From the NCBI RefSeq assembly GCF_010015445.1, contig NC_053118.1:16815437-16879436 (forward strand): DNA of 64,000 bases, given 5' to 3'. The position numbers and the translations under genes were made by a program. Under the pieces are notes generated by a model that worked only from the letters and a program-made list of their open reading frames with translations, had not been told where the DNA came from and did no database searches. Origin of the DNA: Perca fluviatilis. Lineage: Eukaryota > Chordata > Actinopteri > Perciformes > Percidae. This document shows positions 1-13,100 of this stretch, in pieces; position 1 is the stretch's first letter; the number at the start of each line of letters is the position of its first letter.

Positions 1-922
1 CTTTAAAGCGAACACATGTGGCTGTGTGCTGTATTCCGTTGACATTTCTAGCCATTTTTATGATGCAAGGAAATCCTATGGATACCTTCTTCTCTCTGTT
101 TTTGCTTTCTGGTTGGGATTTCTGAAACAGCTGATCTGTTCAACCCTGAAAAATGAGAATCCATCTTTATTTCTGTTGGTGCACGGAGTGAAGAAAGTGA
201 AAATAACCAGTAGCATTGAGTCTAGACTCTGTGTGTGTGTGTGTATGTGTGTGTGTGTGACTGCATGATGTGGCTGTGAGTTGTACTGTATGTATATATG
301 TGCTTTCTTACATCTAGGAGTGTGCGTGTGTGTATATATATGTATGTGTAATATACGCACATGTATTATACACACTGTGAAACATTCACACGCCTATGTG
401 AACACAGCAAATCCTATATTGTTTTGGTACTAAGTACACTACTATACTAGGGGTTTGTTTGTAACTTATTTGGAATGAAAAACAGTGGCCGGTGATGTCT
501 TGATCCTTTGTTGTTTTTCCTCTCACATGTACATTGTGTTCATAAATGTAGAAATTAATTCTTTGTATGTATTCATTTGTTATTACATGTAATCAATTTA
601 ATGTTATTTTCATCATGATTCAAAAAAAGAAATAATGCAAAACAATGTTTTTCTTCAACTGGAAGAAAAATGCATATACAAATGACATGTTTTGTTTTTG
701 TCTTGATACATTATTTGTGCAATTTTGTCATAGATCAAAATGGTCCCCCAGTCATTCTGCTGGTGTTGGATTTCTTCATGCAAATATTAACATTGATTAA
801 AAACAATTTTGCAGGCTTCAACATTTCTGCATTGTCTTTTTTTTTTTTTTTTTTACTTTTGTTAGTTCTACTTTGCAATGTAACATTACAGCCACCAGAT
901 GGCAAATACTATGCTAGATTAT

Positions 923-981
<59 letters not shown>

Positions 982-1111
982 CAGAGGAGGTGTGGTTTTT
1001 ACTAAGTCAGAAAGAGCATATGTCAACCAAGCAGACTGAACAGTGCAACACAGTTTGTCACCTCAGTCCTTGTTGTTTTTACGTGTTAAAGTTGACTCTG
1101 TCTTTCTTAAA
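1..1111. other. 5' flank of scgn, no gene seen
   Basis: AT-rich upstream DNA with TG-rich runs at about 229-260 and 318-360, a poly-T tract at 838-854 and a CT microsatellite at 923-979. No frame resembles a protein family I know. The CT tract is followed directly by TTGCAG and AGGAGG, so it could act as a polypyrimidine tract for a 5' UTR exon beginning near 985, but no matching upstream donor exon can be shown from sequence alone. Confidence 0.5.
923..979 (+). repeat. (CT)n microsatellite
   Basis: About 28 uninterrupted CT units, followed directly by TTGCAG. It lies about 130 bp upstream of the scgn start codon. Confidence 0.95.
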
Positions 1112-1181
1112 ATGGACACTGCTTTTAAAAACCTGGATGCAGCTGGTTTCCTGGAAATCTGGCAACACTTCGATGCAGATG
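1112..1181 (+). CDS. scgn: scgn coding exon 1
   Basis: Residues 1-23 plus the first base of codon 24. It holds the entering helix of EF-hand 1 and the first loop ligands D21 and D23. The donor is GTGAGG after the split Asp codon. Confidence 0.93.
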
Positions 1182-4100
1182 GTGAGGACAGTTTTTTTTT
1201 CATCATAAATATACCTAAACAAAATTACAGCACGTTATAATTTAATTATAAGTATTGGTCTGTAAGGGGTTGACCAGAGGTGCACAGCCAGACTTTACAC
1301 GGGTCAAAACTCAAAATATGAAAATAATTTGGCAGTGATAGAGTTACTAGTGACTGCATTGAAAGTTCTTAGTCATATTTGAATTTTAAGGATAATTCAC
1401 TGGCTTTATACCCTAAATTACTTTTCTTTGACAGATAATGGCTACATTGAGGGCAAAGAGCTTGATGACTTTTTTGTTCACATGATGAAGAAACTGGGTC
1501 ATCAGGTAAGTCAACTTTGTTTGGATGAATTTATCCATAACTTGTGATGACAGCAGCTTAAACACAGAGGCACATACTGCAACATCAATTCCAACTGATA
1601 TTGACAAATGCGTATTATACTGTGTCATCTACGTATATGCCACATCAATGATAATGATAGAATAACTTAGTGTAAATAATGTACATTAGGGCTGGGCGAT
1701 ATGAAGATATATATCGTCAAAGCGATATACTATAAAAATGTCTATTGTATAAATGTTTCTATATATTGTTTCTATTGCTATGTCGAAAAACCAGCGGCTG
1801 AACTGCATTACGGCAATATTTCTGTCATTTGGACGGTTCTGTACATTTTGATCCTTGCTGGTTATGTTAATTTTGCACTTAACAATAAAATAAGAAAATA
1901 CTCCATACTTTACATTTGTTAAGTATTTATTTCACACAGTGGTATACAAAAAATAGGTCTTATCATGTGGCTATTTTATTGACAATTTATTTATTGAATT
2001 AAAACATGCTTTATTGTGATCGAAATATATATTGACCTATTTCAGGAAAAAAAGATTTTGGCCATTTCACCCAGCCCTACTGTTGATCTCAGGAATTAAG
2101 GCATAGTTGCTTTATTTCTTAGTTTATCTTATGTATTGTATTGCACATGTTCTACAAGTACAGGTAACAATTTATTTTGAAATTGGCCATTGAATTCAAT
2201 GTTCTGCATACAATGGTAATTCATTTTGTGGTTATTTAATGTAAAACACCATTTGTCAACATTATATCTTGAATTAGCTTCTGGGAAAGTTATCTGGATG
2301 GGTGGGGTGACTGTAACGATGTAAAAAGAGCTCTGGTTACTGTCAAAGGAAAAGTTCCTGACCAGTTATAATGGAAAACCAAATGGGCACACAACTATGA
2401 GTACATGTGTGTGTTTGCGTGTGTGTGATTGTACTCGCATACTAATGGGGTTGTACGAAAACAAACAGACCACCGGCACTTTGTCTCTCTCATGTTTGCT
2501 TTCCATCATAAATGCCCCCAGGATAAGTACTGTTGTGTATGTCTAATGGCACAGTCATTCTATTAGTATATTATATTCAGCCATTGGGTGCCATTAACTA
2601 CATGGTGCCTTTCTATCTTGTATATCTGTATTTTCATTTCCTCTAGTGCAACATATTCGGTAGATTTCTCCTACATGAATTAACACATTTTCAATGAATG
2701 CTCATATGCAACCTAATGAATTTGCAAGTGACACACTGTTTAATATATCAATAATCCCTGAATAAATGAGTTTGTTATGCAGTGTACACAATGTCAATAG
2801 TGTACATCAAGTCAAATATCAATATGTGCTTTTAAAACTTCTGCTTAGCAACAGGAGATTACTGGTGCCAAACATGAGTCAGTGTCTGATAGAAAACTGA
2901 TGGTGAAGATAACTGGTTGTCTTCCTGTAATGAGCCAGGACTTAGCACCTGCTAGTCTGCAGACTGTGCTCTGCACTGCATGAAACGTTGATTCAGACTT
3001 CAGCAACATTGATCAACAGGTTTCTATAGTTACAGTACAGTGATCGGGGTGTTCTCAAAGAGATGCTGGACTGCTAGCTGCTAAATATGTATTAAAATAA
3101 CTTCAAATATTCTCACCTTCAGTTGCTTCAAGCTTTTGTCTGAACTCTGGCTGATAAAGAGACTGGTCTGCACAGGAAACATAAATGTGATTCTTAACTC
3201 AGATAAGCATGCAACAAGCGGTCTTTTTTTCTTAATTTATCCTTCGTTATAATCTATCTAGAAGACGTTCATACTCCATATCCTGAAGTACATCACGTTT
3301 CATGAGTGAATGTACTTTCTGACTCTTCATTATCTATAGCACAGTGGTGTAGATGGATGAGAAAGTTTAGATAGGTTTCATATATTTTATTTAACGGAGG
3401 TATCACAGTAAAATCCTTGCTGCAGCCAAAGGTAGTCAAGTCAATGGACTAACACACTGCAAATGCATCGCAAATTATTAGAAATATCTCATCTTGTCTT
3501 GGATGATGTCCTGTTTGTGGTATAATGCCCACATTCTTTATTCTGTGTATTAGAAAGACCAGGTAGACCAAAGAGGACATGTAGAGTAAGTGACCTTAAG
3601 AAAGCAAAACTTAAGAGGAAAAAAAATGGTATGCTATCAAAGCAGTATCCATGGTGACATTGCTTAAAATAACTTTGACTAACAGCCAGTTAAGTGTTTG
3701 TCCTTTAATATTCTTTTCTCAAATGTGATTTAAAAGAATAACTTTAAAATAGAAAATGTTTTTTTCATTACAATTTACTGTAAATGGCATTTCATTTTGC
3801 ACCATCAAATACTGGATCATCATATATCTCTGTCCAGTTAAATGGTGGCTTTGGGTCAAGAAAATCAATGTTGCATTATTGTGTCTCTACAGGAGAAAGT
3901 GACTGAAGAGAGAGTCCAGAGACTGAAGCAAAGGTTTATGTCCGCCTATGATGTCACTGCTGATGGGAAACTACAGATTGAAGAGGTACTACAGTACACA
4001 ATTTCTGTGTCTAAAATGCCTTGTTCATTTCCTTCATACTAAATGTAGGGTACTTAATAGTGAGTAATCACTGATTTATGACATTCTCCTTCATATTTAT

Positions 4101-7100
4101 GGTGCATAGAGTGACTGCCATATGAAATTAGGCAGTTCAACGACATATACCCAACTCCCAAACACCACCTCTCTCTCTTTCTCTCTGTGACTATCTGCAC
4201 AATAAAACCATCTCACTCTAACTTCCTCTTTATTCTAAATCTTCTTCCTCTTCTCTGTCCCTTCTGTCTGACTCATCTAATCCACTCAGCCCTTTGTCTT
4301 TCTCCACTACCCCTACCTCATCTTCCACTGCATCTCCTCTTCATCTTATCTTATTTTATAAGATATCAATGCATGATGCAGCTTGTACCATAATAAAGAA
4401 GAAAGCAAACTAATTTCTGGGAATGCTGAGACCATCCTGAAGAGACAGCCAGAAGAGAGCAGCACTTAAACCATTTACCTAAATTAATTACCTAACAATC
4501 TACTGTGTATATATACTGTATATATACACTATATAAAGGTATCACAAATCTAATCTGAACAGGTAAAATGATTCTTCTAAATGGGAAATAATCTAATGAT
4601 CCTTTTGGTCTTCAAGTAGGACTCTTGCTTGTAATGAATTAAGCTTTATTCTTAAATGACTTTTTGATTGAGTCAGTTTATTAAATGAAATCAAACTTGA
4701 CTGACAATTTAACAAGCTGCGGCTTTTTCCCAGAACTTTAAAGCCATAATTTTTCGAGATTGCTTTCTTAGTCTCCTCACGGAGTAATTGATGCAGGCAT
4801 GGGGCTCTTGGCACAGCAGCAGTGCTTCATCAGAGGAATGAAGTGCATTTTCTTTTATTATGAAAAAGAAACGTGAACCCACTCATTAGGCCAATCTCTT
4901 AATGTATTGCACCCACAGACGCCAAAGGCTTTGGCTTCTACTCATAAGATGGGTAAAAAAAATCAATACGTGTTTGCCAATTACATTATTTACAGTGGCT
5001 GATGCAGGAACAGTGTGGTCAAACCTCTTTGTACAGTAGCTACACGCCCTGCCGACTAGGGACGCACCCATCCCACTTTTTCTTTCCCGATTTGATACCC
5101 GTGCTCTCTTTTTTCCAAATGTTATTTCTGTATACCTCACTGTTTGGAAGTCATTGGGACATTTACGTATGTTGTTATATGATTTAATAAATAATAGAAA
5201 CACTATGATTCTAAATGACATTAAAGAAACTACTATTACTGCAGGGTAAGCAACTGTGCAAGATACCATGAATGTATTGCACTTTTTTGAATTTTTAATA
5301 GTAATTATCCCAAATTTAGAAACCTTCCCTCCTGAAACTTTGTACAACACAACAGTCATGGATCTGGCAGCGGCTCTGTTTTACTCAAAGACACTTCAGT
5401 GTTTGGATACTTGATGAAATTATGGTTTCAACCTGTCATCCATCTTTTAACTGCCATCCATAGAATTCTATACAGTCTGAACAGTTACACTCTGCTGGTG
5501 TATGCCGTCTCACAGTATTGTATTGACACTGCAGTAGGTACTGTGTATATGCTACTTTGTGTATACACAAGGGTTATCCAATTATCTGAAACGACTGAAA
5601 ACATCCGGCATTGGCAAGACTTTTTTTTTTTTAAGTTTGTTGATTCCATTTATTTTCTGAACAGCTCTTTTGGAGTTGGCATCCATCTGTTGGTGCATTG
5701 CGCTTGTTCTGACTGTGAGCAGGTCTTCAGCTTTGTGAAGCAAAAGTTCACAGTATCATCTTGTATTATAATTAGACCGATGAAGGGGGCCAGTTTAATC
5801 TGCTAATGGGGGGCTGATACTATAAAAGGACAGACAAAATGAGAAGCAACATGAACTGGAGAGGAGCCAGGTGTAGGGGCGGTCATCCAAATGGCAATAC
5901 AACATAAATTCTCATGTGTCCCTCCTACTACGTATCTAGCCATGAAGATAGGTCCAGTTTGCAGAGGTTGTGAGATATCTGCGGCTGAAACTTCTGCTGC
6001 CACCTTAACACAAAATAAAAATCTTCTTTCCATAGAGTGTCCCATTTTATCAAGATAATCCACGGACCTCACTGTAAAAAGTTTTATTGGATCCCTTTCT
6101 TCTGTAGAAAATTGATCTAATAAAAACTGTCACCTGATCTGATCAAAATTACAAGACCAGACCAGATTGGATTAAATTGTTCTTGAGTTTGAATGTACAT
6201 GTCAGGGGCCAAGCAGTAAGACAATTAGGATAACAGGAGTTTGTTTAGGAAAAAGTGGGTTTTTATTTACCCAAAAAGTGCACAAAACAATATAAGACCA
6301 AGAACTTAATATATAAACCTCTAAAATAGGTCAACTCAATATAACTTAAACCAAAAATAACTATAAAAAAAAATACCTGTGCACAACAAAAACTTCCCTC
6401 TCAGAATGAGACAACAGGGAACATATATACTAACTGAGCCAAACTAAAAAACTAAAATAGACATAATTGAAACTAATACAAATAAACCCCAACCTAAACC
6501 TAAATCCCCCTCCAGCATGGCATCTGATGGTACGGCCCAATTGGCAGGCCATAGTATATAACAGTCCTTCACCCTTGGCCACGCCTTTTCTGCATCAGGA
6601 AGGACCTCTCCACCAGCATGGTAACAAAGACAACAAAATGATTAATATAACAAAACCTTTCAATGTAGAAAAGTGTATTCCATTTAAACCATATAAAGCT
6701 ACAGGAAATAAATGTGGATTATTAATTAACCAAACAGTGTAATGGGTTTGTTTTAATGTTGAAATTGTTTAAAGTGTGACTGAATGAATTAATGTGTACT
6801 ACAAAGCATAGGGTGAAATGGTGTACCATATTACCATTGCTGGCTGTTTAACCTGTGTGGCTTAGGCCATCACAGTACAGTTATTTATTGTTGTTGTAAT
6901 TGTTACTCTCTCCAAGAATAAAATACTACTTGGAAAAGCCTCATAACATTATTATCCAATCACTATTCTCTGCTCTGACCTGTTTTCCAGTTGGCCAATA
7001 TGATCCTCCCTGAAGATGAGAACTTCCTCTTAGTTTTCCGCAGAGAAGCTCCTCTGGACAACAGTGTTGAATTCATTAAGGTAAGGTCAGTGACTATACC

Positions 7101-10100
7101 AAGGGACGCGACAAGACGACATGAGGCGAGCCACATCTACTAATAATTTCAACTAGAAATATGTCAGCTACAATGTGTCAATAAAAGGTTATTAGACCAG
7201 TAAAAATGATACAGTAGCAATAAAACCACAAAAATTACAGAGGTGTCCTGATGTGCCAGTGGTCCAAGACATACATGGAGTGACTGCAACATTCATTGTT
7301 TTACTGGAGACCATTGTTGCATGTCATCACTACATTTATTTTACAGGACTGCTTATCCCCTGGTGTACATACTGTAGACTCATAGGGGGCGGGTGAGGTG
7401 GAGGTTTGGGTAGGCCAATGTGGTAGGGAGGTAGATTCGGATATCCTAAGCCGCATATACATGATCCTTGGGTAAAACCGCTCTGAGGACGCGCTTGTTG
7501 CCGCTAACTAGGATATGATCCGCACTGCTTCTTTTTGGCATCGTAAGCATCAATTATTTCTTCTGCTTTTACTTTTTCTGTGAGGTTAATCTCCATGCGT
7601 AGCAGGCTCAGTGTTGACAAATATAATTTACGACATTGTCATTAATATATTTTATGTAGCCTGATTTTTTTTTTTTTTTTTTTTTTTTAGTCCACTACCA
7701 AATCCCCCATTCCCCTTTCCCGACAGCAAAATTACGAATCCCACTGTCAGTACCCGATCCGTTCCACCTGCACAATCCGTTCTGCGCATGTGCAAGATCA
7801 CACGTATGCCATGACGTAGGCGCAGATGATAATGCTGCGTTCATTCCACCACCACCTTGGAATAACGGCACCGCTTCCACCTGCACGATCCGTTCTGCGC
7901 ATGCGCAAGATGTTGCGCACGCTAGCCTCCAGCTAACGTTAGTTAGCTAATAGCTAATTCGGCGGACCGCTAGGTGATTATAGCGGTCTGCCGTTAGCCT
8001 CCCCCGGGAAGCTAACGTTAACTAGTTTAGCTAACGGTTAATTTGGCTAACCGCTAGCTGATTGCAGCGGTCTGCCGTTAGCCTCCACAGTTAAGCTAAC
8101 GTTAGTTTAGCTAACAGCTAATTCGGCTAACCGCTAGCTGAGACAGCATGTAAACTTTAAAAGACCCTCAAAATAAAACTTGAAAATAAACGTTAACATA
8201 TATAACAGCTGTTACGTCAGTTCTACTTTACTTGTGCTCATTTAAAATACAATCACTCAATACTTGTCTTTATTGTTATTACTGTAATGTCTTAATTTAG
8301 CTGTAGCTTGCTTTTCCCATTAAGTTTAACTTAACGTTATTTTAGACTGAATCTAGCTGCAGAAACAACGTAACCAGTGGGGCGGTGCCTGTTATTTCGA
8401 GGTGGCTTGAACGCAGCATTATCATCTGCGCCTACGTCATGGCATACGTGTGATCTTGCACATGCGCAGAACGGATTGTGCAGGTGGAACGGATCGGGTA
8501 CTGACACCCACTATGGCCACGCCAAGACCCGCCCTACGAAGCAGCTCGATTGGTTGGGGTTAGGCATTTCACCTTGAGTGGTTAAGGTTAGGGGATTGGT
8601 CAGGGAATAGGACTTGTACATGGAAGCATGGACGCCTGGCCAATAGTAGTGTGCGAATGCTATTGAAGGGCGGGTCTTGGCGTGGCCATAGTGGGGGAAA
8701 AAAATATCTCTTCCCGAGCATAGACTGTAACCAAAGCCGGTCTACGGAAAGCCGTTCCACTCCCTATTCAGCCCCATTGTACCGAATTTGGTTGCAGTTC
8801 CACCATAGTTCCACTGGGGTGATTGCGGTCTAGTACAAAATGAATGGGACTCTATGGAGCTAGACGGCTAAATGTGTCTCTTTCACCCGATTGTCGTTGA
8901 GAAACCTCAGATTTGATTGTAGTTTTTGCAAGTTCAACATGGGTTATAGGTCGAAAGTTGAATGAACGAGTACTTCTGTCCTTTTGATTTCTTACAGGGG
9001 GAGTCGTTGTTGCCCATAACACGCTAGCATTCTGCTAATGAATGCTGATTGGTCAGTGAAGGTCTGATTACGATCGGAGATCCCGCTTGACGGCATCCGA
9101 AGCAGAGCCTGAATGTCAGAGTAAATATTTCGGCGTAGTCTTTAAAACATTAGCAAACCTCTTTCTAGCACGTGTATTAACAGGGAGAGCCTCAGCTGTT
9201 AGCTGTGTTGTCGATGCCTCGAGAGAAAAAACGAAGCGACTCAGAGCTTGCCGTAAAGCAGTATCTCCGGCCGTATATGTGTATGACGTCATTAACATTT
9301 TAAAAGGCTTTTTAGAACAAAAAAGCGACTTTAAAAAAATCTAACACCCAGCAGTGTGTATTTTCTTAGCCTCCCCTTTCGAATGGAACATTCAAATTAC
9401 TAGACAAAAAAGTGGATTTTGAGGGGTATAGCTCCATAGAGTCCCATTCATTCAGCACTGGCCTGTGAGCGCCCCCTATATGAAACTCTGGTGGAACTGC
9501 AACCAGTTCAGAAGCTGGAAGTAACAAGGGAGTGGAACTTCTTGATATATTAGAAGTTCTTTGCTGTAACAGTGTATGTTCCCGACCAGTTCCCGACACT
9601 GCCTTTGATTACCATGACAACCAAACGGACGAACAGGCAGAGCGGCCAAAGCGCTTCAGAGGCGCATTCAAAATACGTAAATAAACGCTAAAGGTGGAGA
9701 AGGTGGTCATAGTGACAAAAGCAGTAGGGTAATACAGGGAATACACAGGGGTTTGTGCGCTTTAACTTTAGTGTAGTTGTGTGCACAATACTGTAACTGC
9801 CGACAGGACGCCGTTGTGCTCTGCGCTGAAGCACTGCAAAGGTTCTGAACGGTTCCTGTCTTCGTTGAAGTATGTTTTAATGATGTTCTGTTAATGTTTT
9901 GGGTGTGCATGTATGTTACCTGGGTTTAAGTGTTGTGGGTTTGATTTAGTGTTCAGATTTATCTACATGTATTGGTGTAACCATGACCGAGACTTGGGTG
10001 GGGATTGCTTCTGTGCAGTGAGGGTGTATTTAATGTCTTTGAGTAGTGTGGGAATTAACTTGCAGATTGTCACAATACAGTGCCAAGGATAGCTGCATGT

Positions 10101-13100
10101 CCATATTTGCAGGATGGAGCATTTGGGTAGGCTTAAGCCCAAACCCTACATCACCTGCCGCCCCTGCATAGACTTAAACCATATACTGTATGATTAGAAC
10201 TTAAAAATATGCCGAGAACCAGAGTATCAAATTGTTGATTTTTCAAGCTAAATAACGCTTTAGAACTTCAGCTTTATTTTTAGCAGTTCTTTGATTCTGA
10301 GCCTGTAACACCAACCGGGAAATGGATCAATGGATCAATTCTAATAAAATGATTGTAGCGGGTGCAAGATGCAACACATTATCATTGTCCTAAATAAAGA
10401 GAGATACAGATAAAACCAAACCGACCAGTAACAGGCCAACCGAGTAGATGATTGGAGTGGTAGCAACACATGAAAACACAGCAGTTGACAGTTTTTATGG
10501 TTTCATGTTTCTAGTTCAGATTCAGCCATAACCACATTGCATGTAAGCATTTGTTGATTGCCATTTCCTCCCCACTGCAGATATGGAGGAAGTACGATGT
10601 TGACTGCAGCGGCTACATATCAGCTCGGGAGCTCAAGGTAAAGTTGTCTGCACAAACGCACAGCAGAAGCAATGACACATCTCTTTTCTGTAGAGTAACA
10701 TCTTTCAACAGTGGCATTGGCAGAGAATGACTGAAACCCTCAGCCCTCAGTTTCCTGTTCATACTGTACACTGAAATGTCAATCCTGTTCCTCACTACAT
10801 AATGTAATGTGCACTAACAAAGTATCCTTTGTTTCGTGTGTTAGAGAACTGTGTGTAATTGTGTATCACCCACTGGATTTGATTGTTTTGTTGTTAGATT
10901 ATTAACAAACTTTTGTCTCTTAGGCTTTCCTGAAAGATCTGTTCCAACAGCATCAAAAGGAAATGCCATCTGATAAGCTGGAGGAGTATACAGACACAAT
11001 GGTAGTAATACAAGTCTCCACTTTGTCTAGCTCTAAAACAGTTAAAGGCAGCCTTTTGAATCGGTGTTTCTTAGTCCGGTATCGTGGCGAGCTGACTTGC
11101 AATCAGTCCATGTTAGACAGATATGTTAATGCTAAACCTTTTCCTTTCTTTACTTATGGCGCTTTTCCATGTTTTCACGTCACCTTTTTGGCTCGCCTCA
11201 GGTCACTTGGAACCTCAACTGAGGTGGTACTAAAAAAAGTATCTGTTAGCAGGTACCAGGTACTTTTTTTCGTAATGGAAAACCAAAAAAGGCGAGGCGA
11301 GTCGAGCAGGTACCATGTAATGGAAAAGCGCCATTAGTGTGCAGCTGGATTCATTGATCACTCTGCTGTTGTTGTGTGGAGCTGGTTAAAACAGACAAAT
11401 CCTGCTATTTCCAGGTAGCTTGGAAGTGTAGGTTACTGTACATGAATTGACATGTTTATTTTTACAAATAAAAACAGCATGAGACTGAAAAGATTTAAGT
11501 GGCCGCTGCAATCCGCTATTCTGCCTAACTGAAATGTTTTCAGAGGATCTTGTGTGCTGCAGATGTCAAAAGAGAGTGTCACACTAGGCAGTTTGTGTTA
11601 CTTCTGTTGAAACCCAGAGTTCAGATAGCTTATTCTTACTACTTGATAGATTTGAATTAGTAGGAGATTGGTTCACACTCAATGTCAGATGGAATGAGTC
11701 GGCTCTAGAGTCACAGGTGGTGTGAGGAAATAACCAGAAACAGCACACATAGAGAGATTCATAGTCTCTGAAGCTCTTTTCGTGGTTCTGAGTACACTCC
11801 CTTTTCTTGCAGATGAAAATCTTTGACAAAAACAAGGATGGCTGTTTGGATTTGAACGACATGGCCAGGTACTTTTCAAAGAGCAGGAAGAAGATTTGTT
11901 CTTAAAAGTCCCTGCAATGTTAAGATCTCTGTCACCTGTGATTGTATTTCTGCTGCATCACACACTAGATGGTCGGATAGCCATAAAAGAGAGATTAGAT
12001 CATATTTTGCCAAATATTAACATCTAAAAAATTACTGCTTTGGTTAGCCAGTTTGCATGTATGAGGGTTTGTGGAGGTGGAGAGACCTAGCAGCATGCCT
12101 CGGGATAGCTAGCTGAGAGAGCTGACATTCACTGAAAAGGGATTTACTAAACTCTTGACAGTTGATTATTTAAAAAAAAAATGAGATAAATAAATGGTGA
12201 TAATTCCACCACGAGGAACGTACTGTACTTCTCTTTAATAACTAAAACGCTTGTAAAATATGTATTCCTTCCTCAACAGGATCTTGGCTTTAGAGGAGAA
12301 TTTTCTGCTCAAGTTCGAGATGGATGTAAGTGTATCTCGTTCTTTAATATATGGCAGATGACAACATGAGTTAATCGTTTTGCAACAGTTTGAGAAGTTA
12401 TGTTCTGTTATTTTATCTAATTTCTTTCCTCCCATATTTTTTTATTTTGAAAAACCACTTCATTTCCCCAGGCCTGCAGTAAAGAGGAGAGAAAGAGAGA
12501 CTTTGAGAAGATCTTTAACCATTATGATGTTGTAAGTATAATAACTCAGTGGGTGGGACACAGAGGATGACTGCTATTTTATAATTTTATACTGGCCTGT
12601 CCTGCAGGAAACTATGGTAGAATATGACATTTACTGGTTTGAATTGTCAGCTAGCCTGTAGGAAATTCTATGTTGAGGAGGAGGGCAGCGAAAAATCGCC
12701 CTTAACATCTTCCTTTAGAGGCACCCATGGGCACAGCAGCCCCCTCTGTGCCACTAAAGCTGCCCAATAGCGGGGTGTATTACAGGTATTACTGTCTTAT
12801 CAAAGGACTCCTCCATAGCACAAGTAAATCTTGATTCTTGTGATGGCAGCTGTCCAGTCAAGGCAGACATCTCCTGCACTAAACCTTTTCTATCCTCAGT
12901 TAACACTAATACTCAAATGTGCATAATGTGTGTGTCTGTGTGCAGAATAGGACTTGGTACAGCAACAGTGAACCCAATTAGCTCCCTTCTCTGTAATGAA
13001 ACCTAATAAAATAAAGCACCCATTATAATGTCAAGTCACTCTCTGGGATGATGAGTTAACTCTGTCAGACTCATTCACAGTACAGCTCCAGACAGGAGTC

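Larger units (their letters stand above)
7081..10580. other. scgn intron 4, transposon cluster
   Basis: A 3.5-kb intron, of which roughly 7.7-9.6 kb is three adjacent inverted-repeat structures listed separately. A poly-T run lies at 7666-7688. The remainder (9.6-10.58 kb) shows nothing recognisable. Confidence 0.8.

Noticed and set aside
5056..5110. Complete hAT element starting TAGGGACGCACCC
   Set aside because: Only one end found; no inverted partner or target duplication within the intron.
4886..5359. 157-residue minus-strand open frame in scgn intron 3
   Set aside because: No recognisable domain, odd composition, and lies across intron DNA with a transposon-like fragment; no start or splice context.
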